NCBI GenBank assembly: GCA_951812925.1
Contig: OX638370.1
Location: 38,691,948 to 38,755,947, forward strand
Direction of reading: 5' to 3'
DNA: 64,000 nt
DNA from: Calliopum simillimum
Lineage: Eukaryota; Arthropoda; Insecta; Diptera; Lauxaniidae
Below, piece after piece: positions 44,603-57,149 of this stretch. The position numbers were made by a program, and so were the translations under genes. How positions within the stretch are numbered: position 1 is the first letter of the stretch; every line of letters starts with the position of its first letter. Under the pieces are notes generated by a model, which saw nothing but the letters and a program-made list of their open reading frames with translations, was not told the origin of the DNA and searched no databases.

Positions 44603-46040
44603 TTTTCTACAAAAAACTTCACTTCTGTTGTACCAGTTGTCATTGCTTACAGTTTTCAAAAGGCTTTCCAAATTTCGTAGCTAAATTATTTATGGATTGA
44701 CCCACGTGCACAACATTGAGTACATCCGACGATGAGTGCGTGAAATAATAATAATTACTACGGCATAAAGAATTGACATTTTTTTGACATTTCATTTTTC
44801 ATTACCGAAAATATGACAATGTACGCCGAATATGTGAATGTGAGGCAAATGAATGCTGTAGGATGTGGGACACCAAATGTACAACATGTACGCAGTATTT
44901 TGCTGCAGCAACATTTCATATGTATATACATGTAACATGTTATATGTAATTGTAAATTGTTGCTGTGGGATTTAGCATACACACACACACATGCACTATT
45001 ATCATGAGTGACATTTTCATCATCACAATTTGGAGCTTGGAAAATTTATACACACGTGGCCCCAATATTGTTGTTGGTGTTGTTGTTGCTGTTGCTTATG
45101 TATTTTTAACGATGCGCAGAGCAATGAATTTTTAAGTTACAATATTTTGTTGTACTTTTTTTTGCATTTTATTTTAATACACAAATTGTCAACGTTTAAT
45201 TAATTGACAAAATAGCAGGCAAGCCAGAGAGAGCGAAAAAAAAATGTTGCATACTTTAATGCGTACACATGTAAATAATTTATTTCTCTGTCTGTCTGTT
45301 TGTGATTATGCGTATGCATGCGTGCGTATGCAATTCATTTGAAAGAAGTTCCATTTAATTATTCAACAAATTGCTATTTAATTACAACAATGCCTCATTT
45401 AACAACAACGATACATTTAATTAACCCCCAACTTGATTAACAGATTAATTTGCTTTGTATTTGTTGCATTTTATATCGAATCAAAATGCACTCGTAAATT
45501 AGAATTTTCAATCAAAATGCAACAACTTTTATACAGATCGACTTAACGTGTCCTTTGCATCATCTATCAAATCCCACTTAAGCCCTTGAAAAAGTCAATC
45601 TAAAAACCAAAAATTCGCAAGCTGAATTCCTTTTTTTTTTCATTTTTGTTCAACAAACAAACGTACGTACGTTCGAAAATATCTCTTAATGTCCTTTGCA
45701 GTTTCAAATCTGTATAACATGTAAGGCACACCATACGCACATTTACAATTATGTGTGTGTGTGCTTGTGTGCTATGCATTTGAGGGTTAGAAGGAGATTG
45801 AGACACAAATCAAACATTTCTCAATAACCACTTAATTTCCTTTCGATATAAATTCCATTTGCAAAAATCCAAATCATACAAACAGCTTATTTTGCATACA
45901 AATGGCATTTCAATAGGATTTGGAAGAAAGAAAAAAAAAAAAAGAGAGAGAGATAGTCGACAAATTAAAATAGAGGGAGACAGGTGGATAGTTGTGCATG
46001 GCACTGCAGTTAGTCTTAAAACTTTAAGGCATAGTGAAAT
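44603..46040. other. AT-rich intergenic DNA with short microsatellites
   Basis: Short (AC)n near 44979-44990, GTT repeats near 45068-45090 and an A tract near 45930-45945. Frames here are short and unremarkable. No gene. Confidence 0.4.
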
Positions 46041-46045
46041 TTAAA

Positions 46046-46200
46046 TAAATTTGTAATCTATATGTTAATACACAAGACCAAAATTTGTCCAACCTTTTTT
46101 ACTTTGTTAAAAATATAGCACGACTTTCAATTATACACCATTAGAAAGGTATTTGTGTGTAAATGTGAACAAAGTTAAAACTATTTTAATATATTGTCAT
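46046..46200 (+). repeat. Orphan duplicate of a protease gene 3' flank
   Basis: Matches 2861-3010, beginning at the poly(A) signal region (AATAAATT) and including TTATACACCATTAG and GTATTTGTGTGTAAATGTG. No protease coding sequence lies upstream. It is most simply the remnant of a fourth copy of the duplicated block, whose gene was lost or never included. Confidence 0.65.
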
Positions 46201-48245
46201 TAAACCAGGTAAAATTGAATGCAAACATCGACAAAATACGCGGTCACACAGCGCTGAAAAGAGGATACAGCACAAAGAGAAAGTCAAAAAGGTGACAGAC
46301 ACTGACTTAATGTGTTTTCTTTACTTTTCGACCACCAGGGATGATAAATGAGCTTTTCTATTTTGTACCAAATAGCAAAAAAAGTACTAAAACTGTCCAA
46401 AAAGTACCAAAATTATTTAATACATTTGTGTTCAAATTTCTACCAGTATGTGATTAGAATTAATTTAAAACTAAAGATTTTTAGTAAGTAAATAGTTTAA
46501 GGACAATCACATCCAACGGCCTTTACAAACTTACCGTACAACCACTAAACAGACAGTTGGACAGGAGTTGTAAAATGTTCGCGTGCAGCAGCAACCCTGG
46601 TCCCAAAACTGTGAGTGCCAACTGACAATTACTATCACTAAAAAGAAAACAGCTGATCGTGGATGGAAATGAAAGTAAGACGTGTTCTGTGAATACTTCA
46701 GCTGTCCTTGGACGAAACCTAGATCTTCAAGGTAAAATCGAAACACACTTATGTGTGAATACTGACTAGGACCATAGGCTTTGTTTTCTTTAGGATTTTC
46801 TGACCTTACAAGAGAGTGTAGCGGCGGCGCGGGCTTTCGTAAACGAACAAGACATACAAGGACAGGCTAGCAGGGGACAATGTGGAGGCAGCGGTATGCC
46901 GACTATCTAGAATCCTGTCATCTGGACTCAAACACAAAGCGCCGACGCGAATGCAACTAGTCCACGATGATGTGTTGGTGGAACGACTCCTGGATCGGTA
47001 GACTTTTATTACTCACGTCTCAGTCAGCATTTTCATCATCCATAGCACATTTGCCGTATTTATATCTCTATTCTCTAAGTTTATAGGTTAATTTACCTTT
47101 AAAGTGCTTTTCGGGATAAAAATATATGAAATAAAAAAAACGAGTGAAGTGAAAAGTGTTTTTGTTTTCCTTGGCGGGGAATACATTTTTGTTTAAAAAC
47201 TTTGGGCACCAACTGCTGCGGCAAAAAGGTTTGTTGCATTCTTTAAGATCATGTGAGATCAAACAGGGAGCAACAAAAACCCATTATGAACGTCGAAACC
47301 TGGAAAATTCACATGTAGGGTTCGACTCAGAAAAAGCCTCCTGCCAGAAAGAGAAATGCTAAGCAACGTTACAGTGAAAGACCAAGAAGCAACAGCTAAA
47401 GAAATTACACTTAAGACGAGTGACAACAAATTCAAGCTACTTAAATTAACCAATCAAAAACAGTATTGGGATAAGTTAACTTCTCTATTTGATTAGCAAA
47501 AGGGCTAGAAAGGATACTTTTCGACGACCACCAACTGTCCAGACCATCTGGGGGCTGAGGTTTCCCCGGCAATATATAGTGTATATTAATAGTCTCTTTT
47601 GTTCCGTACCTGGTAGGGTTCTGGAATGAGATTATCTCTTCTACAACTCAAGAAGTAGGCAATAATTACGCCTTTCTATCCTTAGTGTGGTGCACAGCGG
47701 TTATAAGGGGTGTGGAAGTTGTTAGCAGAATGGTCGCAGTGGAAGCTGATGTGGTGATTCATAGAGGTGGTGCGAATTGAGGTCCACTCCACCAGTTTGT
47801 TGTAAGTTGTTTCAGACGATCAATATATTGAGGGGGATGATTGGCTGGCCCCGAACTTCCATCACCCAGCTATTGGAGGGTGGTGGGAGACCTGATCAGA
47901 TAATCCAGATCACCCACCGCCAAAATTACTGGAAGATATTGTTTAATCAAAGGTTTACGAAGGCGTAATCTTGTTTTTGAATGAAAATTAAAAGGAAGTT
48001 AAACGAAGGTTAACAAATGGTCGAAGTTAAAACGGAACTTGATAGGTTCTTGGCTAGATATTGTCTCATTTCTTGACCCAAGCAGAATACTGCCTCTCTG
48101 CTCCAACCCCTGATAATGGTGGTTGGCAGTGGTACTATTGATCGCAGTGTCATTATCGGCTACCATCCAAAGCAGGAAGACAGAAGGGCGTGACTTTTGG
48201 AGAGATGAGGGATTTTTCTTTTAATCTCTAACTGTCACGTTACGC
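46201..48245. other. Intergenic DNA, nothing recognised
   Basis: More GC-rich than its surroundings around 46800-47000 and 47520-47960, perhaps old transposon sequence, but no motif is recognisable in any frame. Confidence 0.35.
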
Positions 48246-48251
48246 GTATAG

Positions 48252-48545
48252 CAAAATGGTCAATAGCAATCCAAGATAAGATTTTAAAGGTTTTCCGTGT
48301 ATTCCCACGATCCATAGTAAGTCGTTTGCATCTGACAAAGTGGTCAAAAGCAATCTAAGACAGAATTTCGAAGGTTTCCCTTAGAAGTCCGTACTAGGTA
48401 ACGCGTTCCTACCATCCATAGTAAGTCGAGTCGTACATGGTAAATTGGTTAAAGCTACCCTTGATAGGACTACTTCTCACAAGAAAGTGAAGAGCTTTCT
48501 TGAAGAGAAGGATGTACCAAGAAACTTGTTTCGACTACCCATGAT
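48252..48545. repeat. Three degenerate tandem units of about 90-115 bp
   Basis: Each unit starts with an AAATGGTCAAAAGCAATC-like word (48254, 48341, about 48440) and ends with CCATAGTAAGTCG or the diverged CCATGATAAATCG (48310, 48418, 48538). Later units are more diverged. No coding potential seen. Confidence 0.5.
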
Positions 48546-50305
48546 AAATCGACATGGGTAATTAGTCCCAAGCTGTTCAGAGCTATACTAACAGTAGCGT
48601 TTCGCTACAAAATCTGACCATTTGACACCACGGAAGTCAGAAGCCCGGTTAGCTGGATCTTCCAACTGGCTATTGGGATGGTGCTTCGGGGAGTTTCGTG
48701 GTGGCTATGGTTTGGACCTAATTCACAGAAAAACCCGGTTGCAATACAACTCTGCACCGAGCTTCTTTCACTTTTCATGCAATTTTAGGTCCAAAACATA
48801 ACCACCAAAAATTACCCCCGAAAAATCAACCCAACAGTCAGTTCGAAGACCTAGGCAATTCTTTAAAGAGCTACTGACTCCTGTGTTACCAGAAGAGTTT
48901 TTGGTCGGATTTCGTAGCAGTAAGGCTACTACCGGTAGAGCTCAGACCAGCCTGGAACAAGTTATTCATGCCGAATAATTATGTATTGCGGGAACACGTT
49001 ACTAAGTGCAATTCTTTCTTCGAGATTGCTCTCACCTTCTTGAGGAAGATAGTCCTGTCCAACAATCACTCATCATATTTTGACAGTGGGAGATCCGGAT
49101 GGAAAATTAGTCGCCTACCCCCTGTAACAACATTGTCATCAACTTCTCATTTCTTGGATGGTGGAGGATGGTGCAGTCTTCTAACACCCCATCGACAGTA
49201 CACCACCATTTAATCTCCATTACGACTACTCAGTCATCAACTTTGACCCCCGTTTTTTGCTATGAATGGTCTAAGTAAGCCTTCCAAAGGAACTTAGACG
49301 GGATCGCTTAAGAACTTTCCATGCTGAAGTACCTCAAAAACTTGATATCTTTAGGTGAGATACTTAACCGGTAGCTTCAGCATTTTGAAAGGAGTTGAAA
49401 ATTCAGTATCAATAAAGGAATAAAGGGTAATTCTACCTTATTCTGAAAATTGCTTTGTTCTCAATCTGCTTTTTTTTTTGCTGTCAAAATTTGAAATTTT
49501 TGCGCTTACTGAAGATTATTGGCGATCATTTCCTCTTAACAAACATATGTTTGAATGACATACTTCTCATACCATAATAGTAATTGTCCAGTTCATTTCC
49601 ATATTGAACATTCATGAAATTCTCCTTTCTATCAGACCTCAATCATGGGTCCCCAGTGATGGAATATAATATCTAGCAATCAAATGCAATGACTAAGTGA
49701 ATATACCAGTTATAGGGTAAAGTACACTTAGAAAAACTTACACAAATACTGAACGAAATGCGACAAACAATGTGAATAAATTTGCAAAACATGGCGAAAA
49801 TGCAGAATAGGACAGAAAAAGCAACGAAATAAAAAATAACAACGCCAACTCTCCACAGCGACATGCTGATGATGACGACACGTTTAAGACTCAAATGGCA
49901 AAAGACTAAAAAGTTTACATGTTAAACAAAAATGTACCATTTTACAAATGCAAAATACGTACTAACAGAACAACTGATGATGCAGGATATCGAATGAAGT
50001 AATAGTCAAAGTGGCAAATAAGAGGAATGGTTAAAAAATTCCTAAGTTCCTACAACAATCATCAATTGCCGAAAAATACCAATGAAAGCCACAGAAGAGA
50101 TAGTACTCGTAGTCACAGTAATCTGAAAGAATGAGTAAAGTATTGGACAACAGTGGAAAATGCTAGCAGTAGACCTTCGTGCTGGGCGCTCAGTATAAGG
50201 TAAAAGATGGCAGGAGATTTACCAAAATATGCAAGGTAACAACGATAAGCATGTGAGTGATAGTTAACCAAATTCGAAAAATAGAAGAGATGACAGTGAT
50301 GACAA
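48546..50305. other. Intergenic DNA, nothing recognised
   Basis: The frame 48968-49213 (81 codons) and others show no known motif. The sequence between 48600 and 49200 is less AT-rich than average. Confidence 0.35.
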
Positions 50306-50309
50306 TCCA

Positions 50310-51815
50310 CGAAAGACGAAAGACCAAAGACAAAAGACCAAAGACCAAGAACAAAGACAAACGACTAAAGACCAAGGGCCAAAGGCAAGGCCAAAAGACC
50401 GAAGACAAAAGATCAAAGACCAAAAACCAATAACAAAGACAAAAAACAAAAGACCAAAGGTCAAATAACAAAAATCAAAGACCAAATACCAAAGACTAAA
50501 CACCAAAAAACAAATACCAAAGATCAAAAACCAATAACAAAGACAAAAAACATAAGACCAAAGATCAAAGACCAAAGACCAAAAATCAGAGCCCAAATAC
50601 CAAAGACCAAAGACCAAAGACCAAAGACCAAATACCAAAGGCCAAAGGCCAAAGACCAAAGACTAAAGACTAAAGACTAAAGACTAAAGACTAAAGACTA
50701 AAGACTAAAGACTAAAGACTAAAGACTAAAGACTAAAGACTAAAGACCAAAGACCAAAGACCAAAGGCTAAAGACCAAAGACCAAAAACTAAGGACCAAA
50801 GACCAAAGGCTAAAGACCATAGACCAAAGACCAAAGACAAAAGACTAAAGATCAAAGATCAAGAACAAAGACAAATGACCAAAGACCAAGAGCCAAACCC
50901 AAAAGACCGAAGACAAAAGATCAAAAACCAAAAACCAAAGATAAAAGATCAAACACCAATAACAAAGACAAGAAACAAAAACCAAAAACCAAAGACCAAA
51001 ACCCAAAGACCAAAGTCCAAAGACCAAGGACTAAAGACCAAAGACCAAAGACCAAAGACCAAAGACCAAAGACCAAAGATCAAAGATCAAAGACCAAAGA
51101 CCAAAGACCAAAGACCAAAAACCAAAGACCAAAGACCAAAGGCTAAAGACCAAAGACCAAATACCAAAGGCCAAAGACCAAAGACTAAAGACTAAAGACT
51201 AAAGACTAAAGACCAAAGACCAAAGACCAAAGGCTAAAGACCAAAGACCAAAAACTAAGGACCAAAGACCAAAGGCAAAAGACCATAGACCAAAGACAAA
51301 AGACTAAAGATCAAAGATCAAGAACAAAGACAAATGACCAAAGACCAAGAGCCAAACCCAAAAGACCGAAGACAAAAGATCAAAAACCAAAAACCAAAGA
51401 TAAAAGATCAAACACCAAGAACAAAGACAAGAAACAAAAACCAAAGACCAAAGACCAAAACCCAAAGACCAAAGACCAAAGTCCAAAGACCAAAGACTAA
51501 AGACCAAAGACCAAAGACCAAAGACCAAAGACCAAAGATCAAAGACCAAAGACCAAAGACCAAAGACCAAAGACCAAAGACCACAGACCAAAGACCAAAG
51601 ACCAAAAACCAAAGACCAAAGACAAATGACCAAAGACCGAAGACAAAAGATCAAAAACAAAAAACCAAAGATAAAAGATCAAATACCAAGAACAAAGACA
51701 AAAAACAAAAGCAAAAGACCAAAGACAAAAGACAGAAGATCAAAGACCGAAAATCAAAGACCAAAGATCAAAGACCAAGGGCCAAAGGCAAAAGACTAAA
51801 GACCAAGCAGAAGAC
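50310..51815. repeat. AAAGACC heptanucleotide minisatellite array
   Basis: About 1.5 kb of AAAGACC units and variants (AAAGACT, AAAGATC, AAAGGCC, AAAAACC). A homogeneous AAAGACT run lies at about 50662-50745. A block around 50845-50990 is repeated 459 bp later (51304-51450), so segments were also copied as larger units. Three 7-bp units make 21 bp, so open frames arise on both strands: Thr-Lys-Asp-Gln-Arg-Pro-Lys repeats on plus, and Leu-Val-Phe-Gly-Leu-Trp-Ser repeats on minus. I do not regard these as genes. Confidence 0.95.
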
Positions 51816-53730
51816 CATGTTACTACTCAGTTTATGCAATAAACAGTAAAGTCCAAAATCAAATTCGTCACATTGCAATTTTTCCACAAGGGCACTGTCA
51901 AATCTGAATACGATCTCCTCCATGTGGGTGCTAAAAAGAGGCTGAAAATTCAATTTATGTGCCAAAAAACTTTTCCAGCCAACTTTCGCTATGGCCAACA
52001 AACAAATATGTACAAGGAAGAAGAAGAAAAACACACGTGATATGGTCCACCATATTAACTTTTAATGCCCAAAAGGACCAAGCGAGTATTTACATATCGA
52101 ACATCAAACTTTCCTGTAGCCTTCATCCCCCAACTGCTAAGTAAAAAAATTGCATTTTCATGTAAATTTGATTGGTCATTTTACCAAGTACATGAGAGCA
52201 CAGTTCAAAGTATACCCACATGGTTTCATGCCAATTTTCAGTATTGACGTCACAATTTTTGTTTGGGGTTGCAACATTTGGGGTTAGACACAAAGTCCAC
52301 TATCTAGTGATACAAGATGTTGTACAAATTTAGAATTTCAAAGCATTGCCAGACGTTTATTAAGGATACACAGCTTCTCCGCTCCAGCATCTTTTATGCA
52401 ATTGATATTTTGACTTTACGTGTAATAATTTTGTCTGTACAGCGCTGTTGCCCTCACTTTGATAAATGACCTCTTTCGGTTAAAATTGACTTCATATTTT
52501 GTATGGGGCATACGTAGACCTTGTTTCATTTTGGTCACCTCAATTTAAATGTAAATTTTTGTTTCGCCACTACTCCCAAACTCTGCCTGCTGGGTTGTTA
52601 TTTCAAAAAACTCATTCCTTTATTTGAATTCCATGCACTCGAGTGTGTGTTACGTCAAAAAATATTTTGGTGTCTGCATCAATCCCTGTATTGGACTTTT
52701 AGTCTTTTGGTCTCTCTGTTGTATCGTTGCTTGATATTTTTTTTTCTGCATTTTGTTTAGTTTTCTCTCATTTTTGTTTCAACTTTTGCTGTGTTGCATT
52801 TGCATGTTCTGTCTGACCCTGGTCTGGGCTGTTCGTATCTGTTTTGTTCTGGTCTAGACTGACAGTTTGCACCACTGTCAGACAGACAGACACTACTGCA
52901 TCATATGTTAAGGATAATAAAAAATCATGTGAAATTGTTTTGAAAACCACGCTGTGTTATGTAACATCTTGTTTAGGTTTGTGGCCAGGTTTTCATTTTT
53001 ATTAGCTATGATTTTTTGCAAAATGTTTGAAAAAGTTAAATAAAATACTTATGGTGAATTGTTTTATTGTCATTTCAAGGAAATTAAATTTTAACTGTCG
53101 CATAAATGCAAACTGAATGGTTAAGTGTAAATAGTGGGAGTAGCTCTGAAAACGTAGATACTCGTAGTAAAATGGGATGGAACTAAAACTTTTTATGACA
53201 GTCGAAAATGTTTTAGAGCGGAAAAAGTGCTTCTGGAGTTTTAAGATATGTTTCGTGACATAAATATTTCAACATCAAAAAAATTAAAAGAATAGTGAAG
53301 AATATCCAGAAAATTAGTAAAAGGTGAAAATATTAATTAGATATTGATATATGTACTGCTTAAATTGTTGGAAAATATTGATCAGACCAATGTCGAAGAA
53401 TAATATCGACAGATATATTTGAAAAATGATTAGAAATGTTCAAATACTCGCTTGAAGTCAAAAAAAAAGAGTCGAGAAGTGTTGAGATATAACAAAATCT
53501 AAGATTTTGAGTGTTTTTGTTGAGTGTATAGAAATATATATATCGTCAGCTTAATGAGAAAAGGTGCTGGATCCATTTTATTGCAAAAGTTATGTCCTAC
53601 ACATTATTTGCATAATAAGCGGTTATTGGATAAATATGATTTTTTAACTAAGTGTCATCGATTCCACACCATGAAATAAACTTTTCGTGATAACAGAATC
53701 CAATCCAACAACTTCAAATTGATCTATTAT
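51816..53730. other. AT-rich intergenic DNA, nothing recognised
   Basis: Includes a short stretch with repeated CTGGTCTGG and CAGACAGACAG words near 52815-52890. No gene or element is supported. Confidence 0.4.
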
Positions 53731-53734
53731 TTTA

Positions 53735-54425
53735 TCGAAAAATTGTGTTTAGCGACAAAGCTCATTTCTGGTTGAACGGCTACGTTAACAAGCAAAATTG
53801 TCATTTTTGGCCTATGAACAATCAGATGCAATCCAAGAGCTTCCATTTTATCCCGATAAATGTACTGTTTCGTGTGGTTTATGAGCACGAGGCATCATCG
53901 ATCCATATATCTTCAAAAATGCGGATGGAGCCCGCGTTACGGTCAATGGTGCTCGCTACAGAGCAATGATCAATGAACTTTTGTAGCCAAAAATTCAGGA
54001 TATTAGTGTAGCCGACCTCTAGTTACAACAGGATGGCGCAACATGCCATACAGCTAGAGAAACAATCGCTTTATTGAGGGAAACGTACCATAAAAACATC
54101 ATCTCAAGAAATGCTCCTGTTTATTGATGCCATTGGATTACTTTCTTTGGGGATATGATAAATCACTTGTTTATGTCGACAAACCCGTAACCATTGACGC
54201 TTTGGAAACCAACATAACTCGTGTTATTCAAGGAATGCCGGCCGATATGCTCGAAAGAGCTGTCGAAAATTGGACCCAAGAATGAAAAATTTACGAGCTA
54301 GTCATGGGCAACATTTAAACAAAATAGTTTTTAAACATTGAGTTGTAGGAACCGAACTATCATTCCAAATAAAGATTGATTTTTATGTATTTTATTGGGA
54401 AAGCAAAGTAGAAAGCTCTTGTTAG
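53735..54425 (+). pseudogene. Tc1/mariner-superfamily transposase relic
   Basis: FSDKAHFWLNGYVNKQNC (53745-53800) holds the first catalytic Asp. Later frames read VTVNGARYRAMI (about 53940-53975), LQQDGATCHTARETI (about 54025-54070, second Asp), LDYFLWGYDKSLVYVDKP (about 54130-54185, third Asp) and MPADMLERAVENWTQE followed by a stop near 54285. Frameshifts and stops separate these. The N-terminal DNA-binding part is missing and no terminal inverted repeat was found at the left. The motif set is that of a fly Tc1/mariner-like (IS630-type) transposase unlike the mariner at 28.2 kb. Confidence 0.8.
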
Positions 54426-54661
54426 ATCACCCATTATGTTTATTTTTAATTGAGTTTTACTCGAATGTTCACTAAATTTAATAGAGCTATCATTTTTCAT
54501 CCGATCTTGTTCTTTACAGAGTGGAAATTTTTGAAATAGAATATATTGCTGATGAAAATAATTAAACTTAATTTGTTCGGTCCAAAAAATGCTAACGGGT
54601 TTGAAAAAAGATTCTGCAAATCATATAGATTTGACTGAAATTCGATATTTGGATTATTACA
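54426..54661. other. Spacer between transposon relics
   Basis: AT-rich, nothing recognised. Confidence 0.35.
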
Positions 54662-54669
54662 GATTAGTT

Positions 54670-55074
54670 CAAGGGTGTCAGCGTTTTCAAATCACTGAGC
54701 CAAGCGCAGTCAGCGCAAAATTTTCTCTTTTACAACAATTTCAAATTCTTTGAAGGACAGCAATCACAAAAACAATTTTTTGTTGTTTTTTTTGGTGGCT
54801 CGTTCGCAACAACAACAATATTTCACTAATTTTTTAAATTTCTGAGGACTGCAACACTCACGAAAAAAGTTTGTTGTTTTTTTTTTATAAGAAACAACAA
54901 AAACAATTTTTCATAAAAGTTTTAATTATGCGAATTTTGACGAGCTCAAAAAACAACCACAAAAATTTTTCCTGTGATTGTTGTACTTCTGAAAAATTTG
55001 CAAAATATTGAGATATTTTTGTTTTTGTAGGCGAGTCAAAATTGGCTCACTTTTGTTCTACGCTGACACCCTTG
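54670..55074. mobile_element. 405-bp hAT-like MITE with 8-bp target duplication
   Basis: Terminal inverted repeats CAAGGGTGTCAGCG are perfect for 14 bp and continue imperfectly to GAGCCAA. Direct duplications GATTAGTT lie at 54662-54669 and 55075-55082. The interior has many AACAACAAAAA words in both orientations and no coding sequence. TIRs beginning CA(A/G)GGGTG with an 8-bp duplication fit the hAT superfamily (inferred). Confidence 0.88.
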
Positions 55075-55082
55075 GATTAGTT

Positions 55083-57145
55083 AGTTTTTACTCAATAGTA
55101 ATAACTCGTAGTTTAAAATAAGTCACATCTTGCAAAATAGTTTTTTTTTTCGAATGCGGCAACACTGCATAAGAAAAAGCTTTTATCTTACTCATCACGG
55201 TCCGACAAATCAATATAAAAATGTGTCGTTCGAATCACAGGAAAATTTTGGGATCTTTGCAAGAGAAAAATAAAGTAAAATCTGAATTTTGGTAGCTTCA
55301 CTTAATTGGTCATTATTCCGTTATGTATCAACAGATTTTCTTAAGTTATGCCTAAGTATCTTTTTAACAGTGAGTTTTATGTGCTCCAAATAAGAAAAAT
55401 TTTTTAATTAATTTTTTTTTTTTGTCTATTTTAGCGTATTTATTGAGTGAATTTTTGATTTTTATTTTGATTAAAAAACCGACTTTCTCATAAACTTCGA
55501 CCCATTACACTTAAACCACAAATGCGCTTGGAAAGTAACGTAAAAGTAGATTATTAGAAATTTAATTGCCTTCAGTGTCGTTTTCAGTACGACTAAATCG
55601 GACGCTTATCACTGAAGCATAACTTAAAAAGTGAAGTTACCTTTCGAAAAAAACGAAAAAAAGCCAAAAAATTGATAAATGAAAAATCTTTTCTGTGATT
55701 TTCGAGTTAAGTGGACTAAAGTGCATAAGAAAAAAAAAACATTTCTTGTACATTTTGGCTGTAAACTGGTGTTATCAATAAGTAAGACAGAACAGGAAAC
55801 TTAGTCTCGAAAAATTTCCAATACCAAGATTAATTTTGCTCATCACTAATTGACTTCCCACATCACCTCTGATTGAGGGAGGCAAACAACTGCTGAGAAT
55901 CAAGGGAGTCTATGGGCGGCCTAGTGAACAAGATTTATAGTCTTCAAACTTCAGATATCAACTTAGAAAGATGATACATGTGGTAGACAATGTATGCAGG
56001 CTATGTCTGGAGGATGCTGAATGAATTCTATGAGGAAATATTCGACGCTTTGAAGTAGTAAAACGTGATTTTCCTTACCAAAAAATGTAAGCAAAAATTT
56101 TTAAAACGATGTCTAAGTGATAAAAAATAAAATTATACCACTGTAACAAGGCTTTTCGATCCTAAAAATGTTAAGTCAAGGAAAAATGTTCACAAAGTAT
56201 TGAAATTATCGAAAAAGTTGATAAATGATGCTAAATATTGAAAGAACTGTATGAAACCAATAGAAATCTGATAGTAGAGATTAACTCTATAGCAAATCAT
56301 ATGGATAACTTTCACTGCGAAGGAGGCAACAACACTAGATAATGCGGGTATTGAGACTCTGAGACAAAACGTGATATCTTAATACTCTTGTACAGAGCAA
56401 TTATTATGTATCCTTCTTCCATATCCCTTTTCTTCTCTGTTTTCATTTTTATTATGAAGTTGCATAGAAAGAAGAGCTTGAAGCATTACTTTTATTTCAG
56501 CTCTGCAAGTTACTGTATATTATTAAAAAACTTTCTTTCTATGTACCAAATAAAAACTTCTCAAATAACATACATACATCAAATAATTATAATGCTGCAA
56601 AGGCCACTCCTAATCTGCATATAAAAACTATAAATAATGCCAGAGTCTAAAGCAAAAATTAAAGAAGGTTATTAGAAAAAACTTATGCAATAATCCCTTA
56701 AATTATGTGACCATGCTAAAAGTTATGCAAATTTCAATAGCCATACATATGATGTAGGTACCGTCTTAATGCAAAAATGCAGTGAAAAGCAAAAAGGAGA
56801 AAAACTAAAAGGACCTACATAAAAATTGTTATTGTTATTTTATTTAGTTTTTACTCCCCTCAGTTATTTTGCATAAAATTCACATAAAATGCAAGTGTTT
56901 GTAGTTATTAAAGTTATATATGTGAGCTTTTAAGCTATGAGGATTGTAAAGAAATGACAGGACACAACTTAAGTACCAATACAATGCTCAAGTATTTAAA
57001 ATTTAGTGCAATGTCTTACTTATTACTGATAATTACTTTGAAATTACAAGAAAAGTTAAGAGTAAACAAAATTTTATGTTCATCAACATAAGATTGCAAG
57101 AAGCATCATATTGTATACTAGAAGCAAAATGAAATCATTCCGAAA
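55083..57145. other. AT-rich intergenic DNA, nothing recognised
   Basis: No gene, repeat array or element end recognised. The frame 56388-56624 is a chance frame in AT-rich DNA. Confidence 0.4.
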
Positions 57146-57149
57146 CCGA

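Noticed and set aside
50264..51849. Long lysine/proline-rich (plus) and Phe/Gly/Leu/Trp-rich (minus) open frames
   Set aside because: They are artefacts of the 7-bp tandem repeat; no start context, signal or domain supports a gene.
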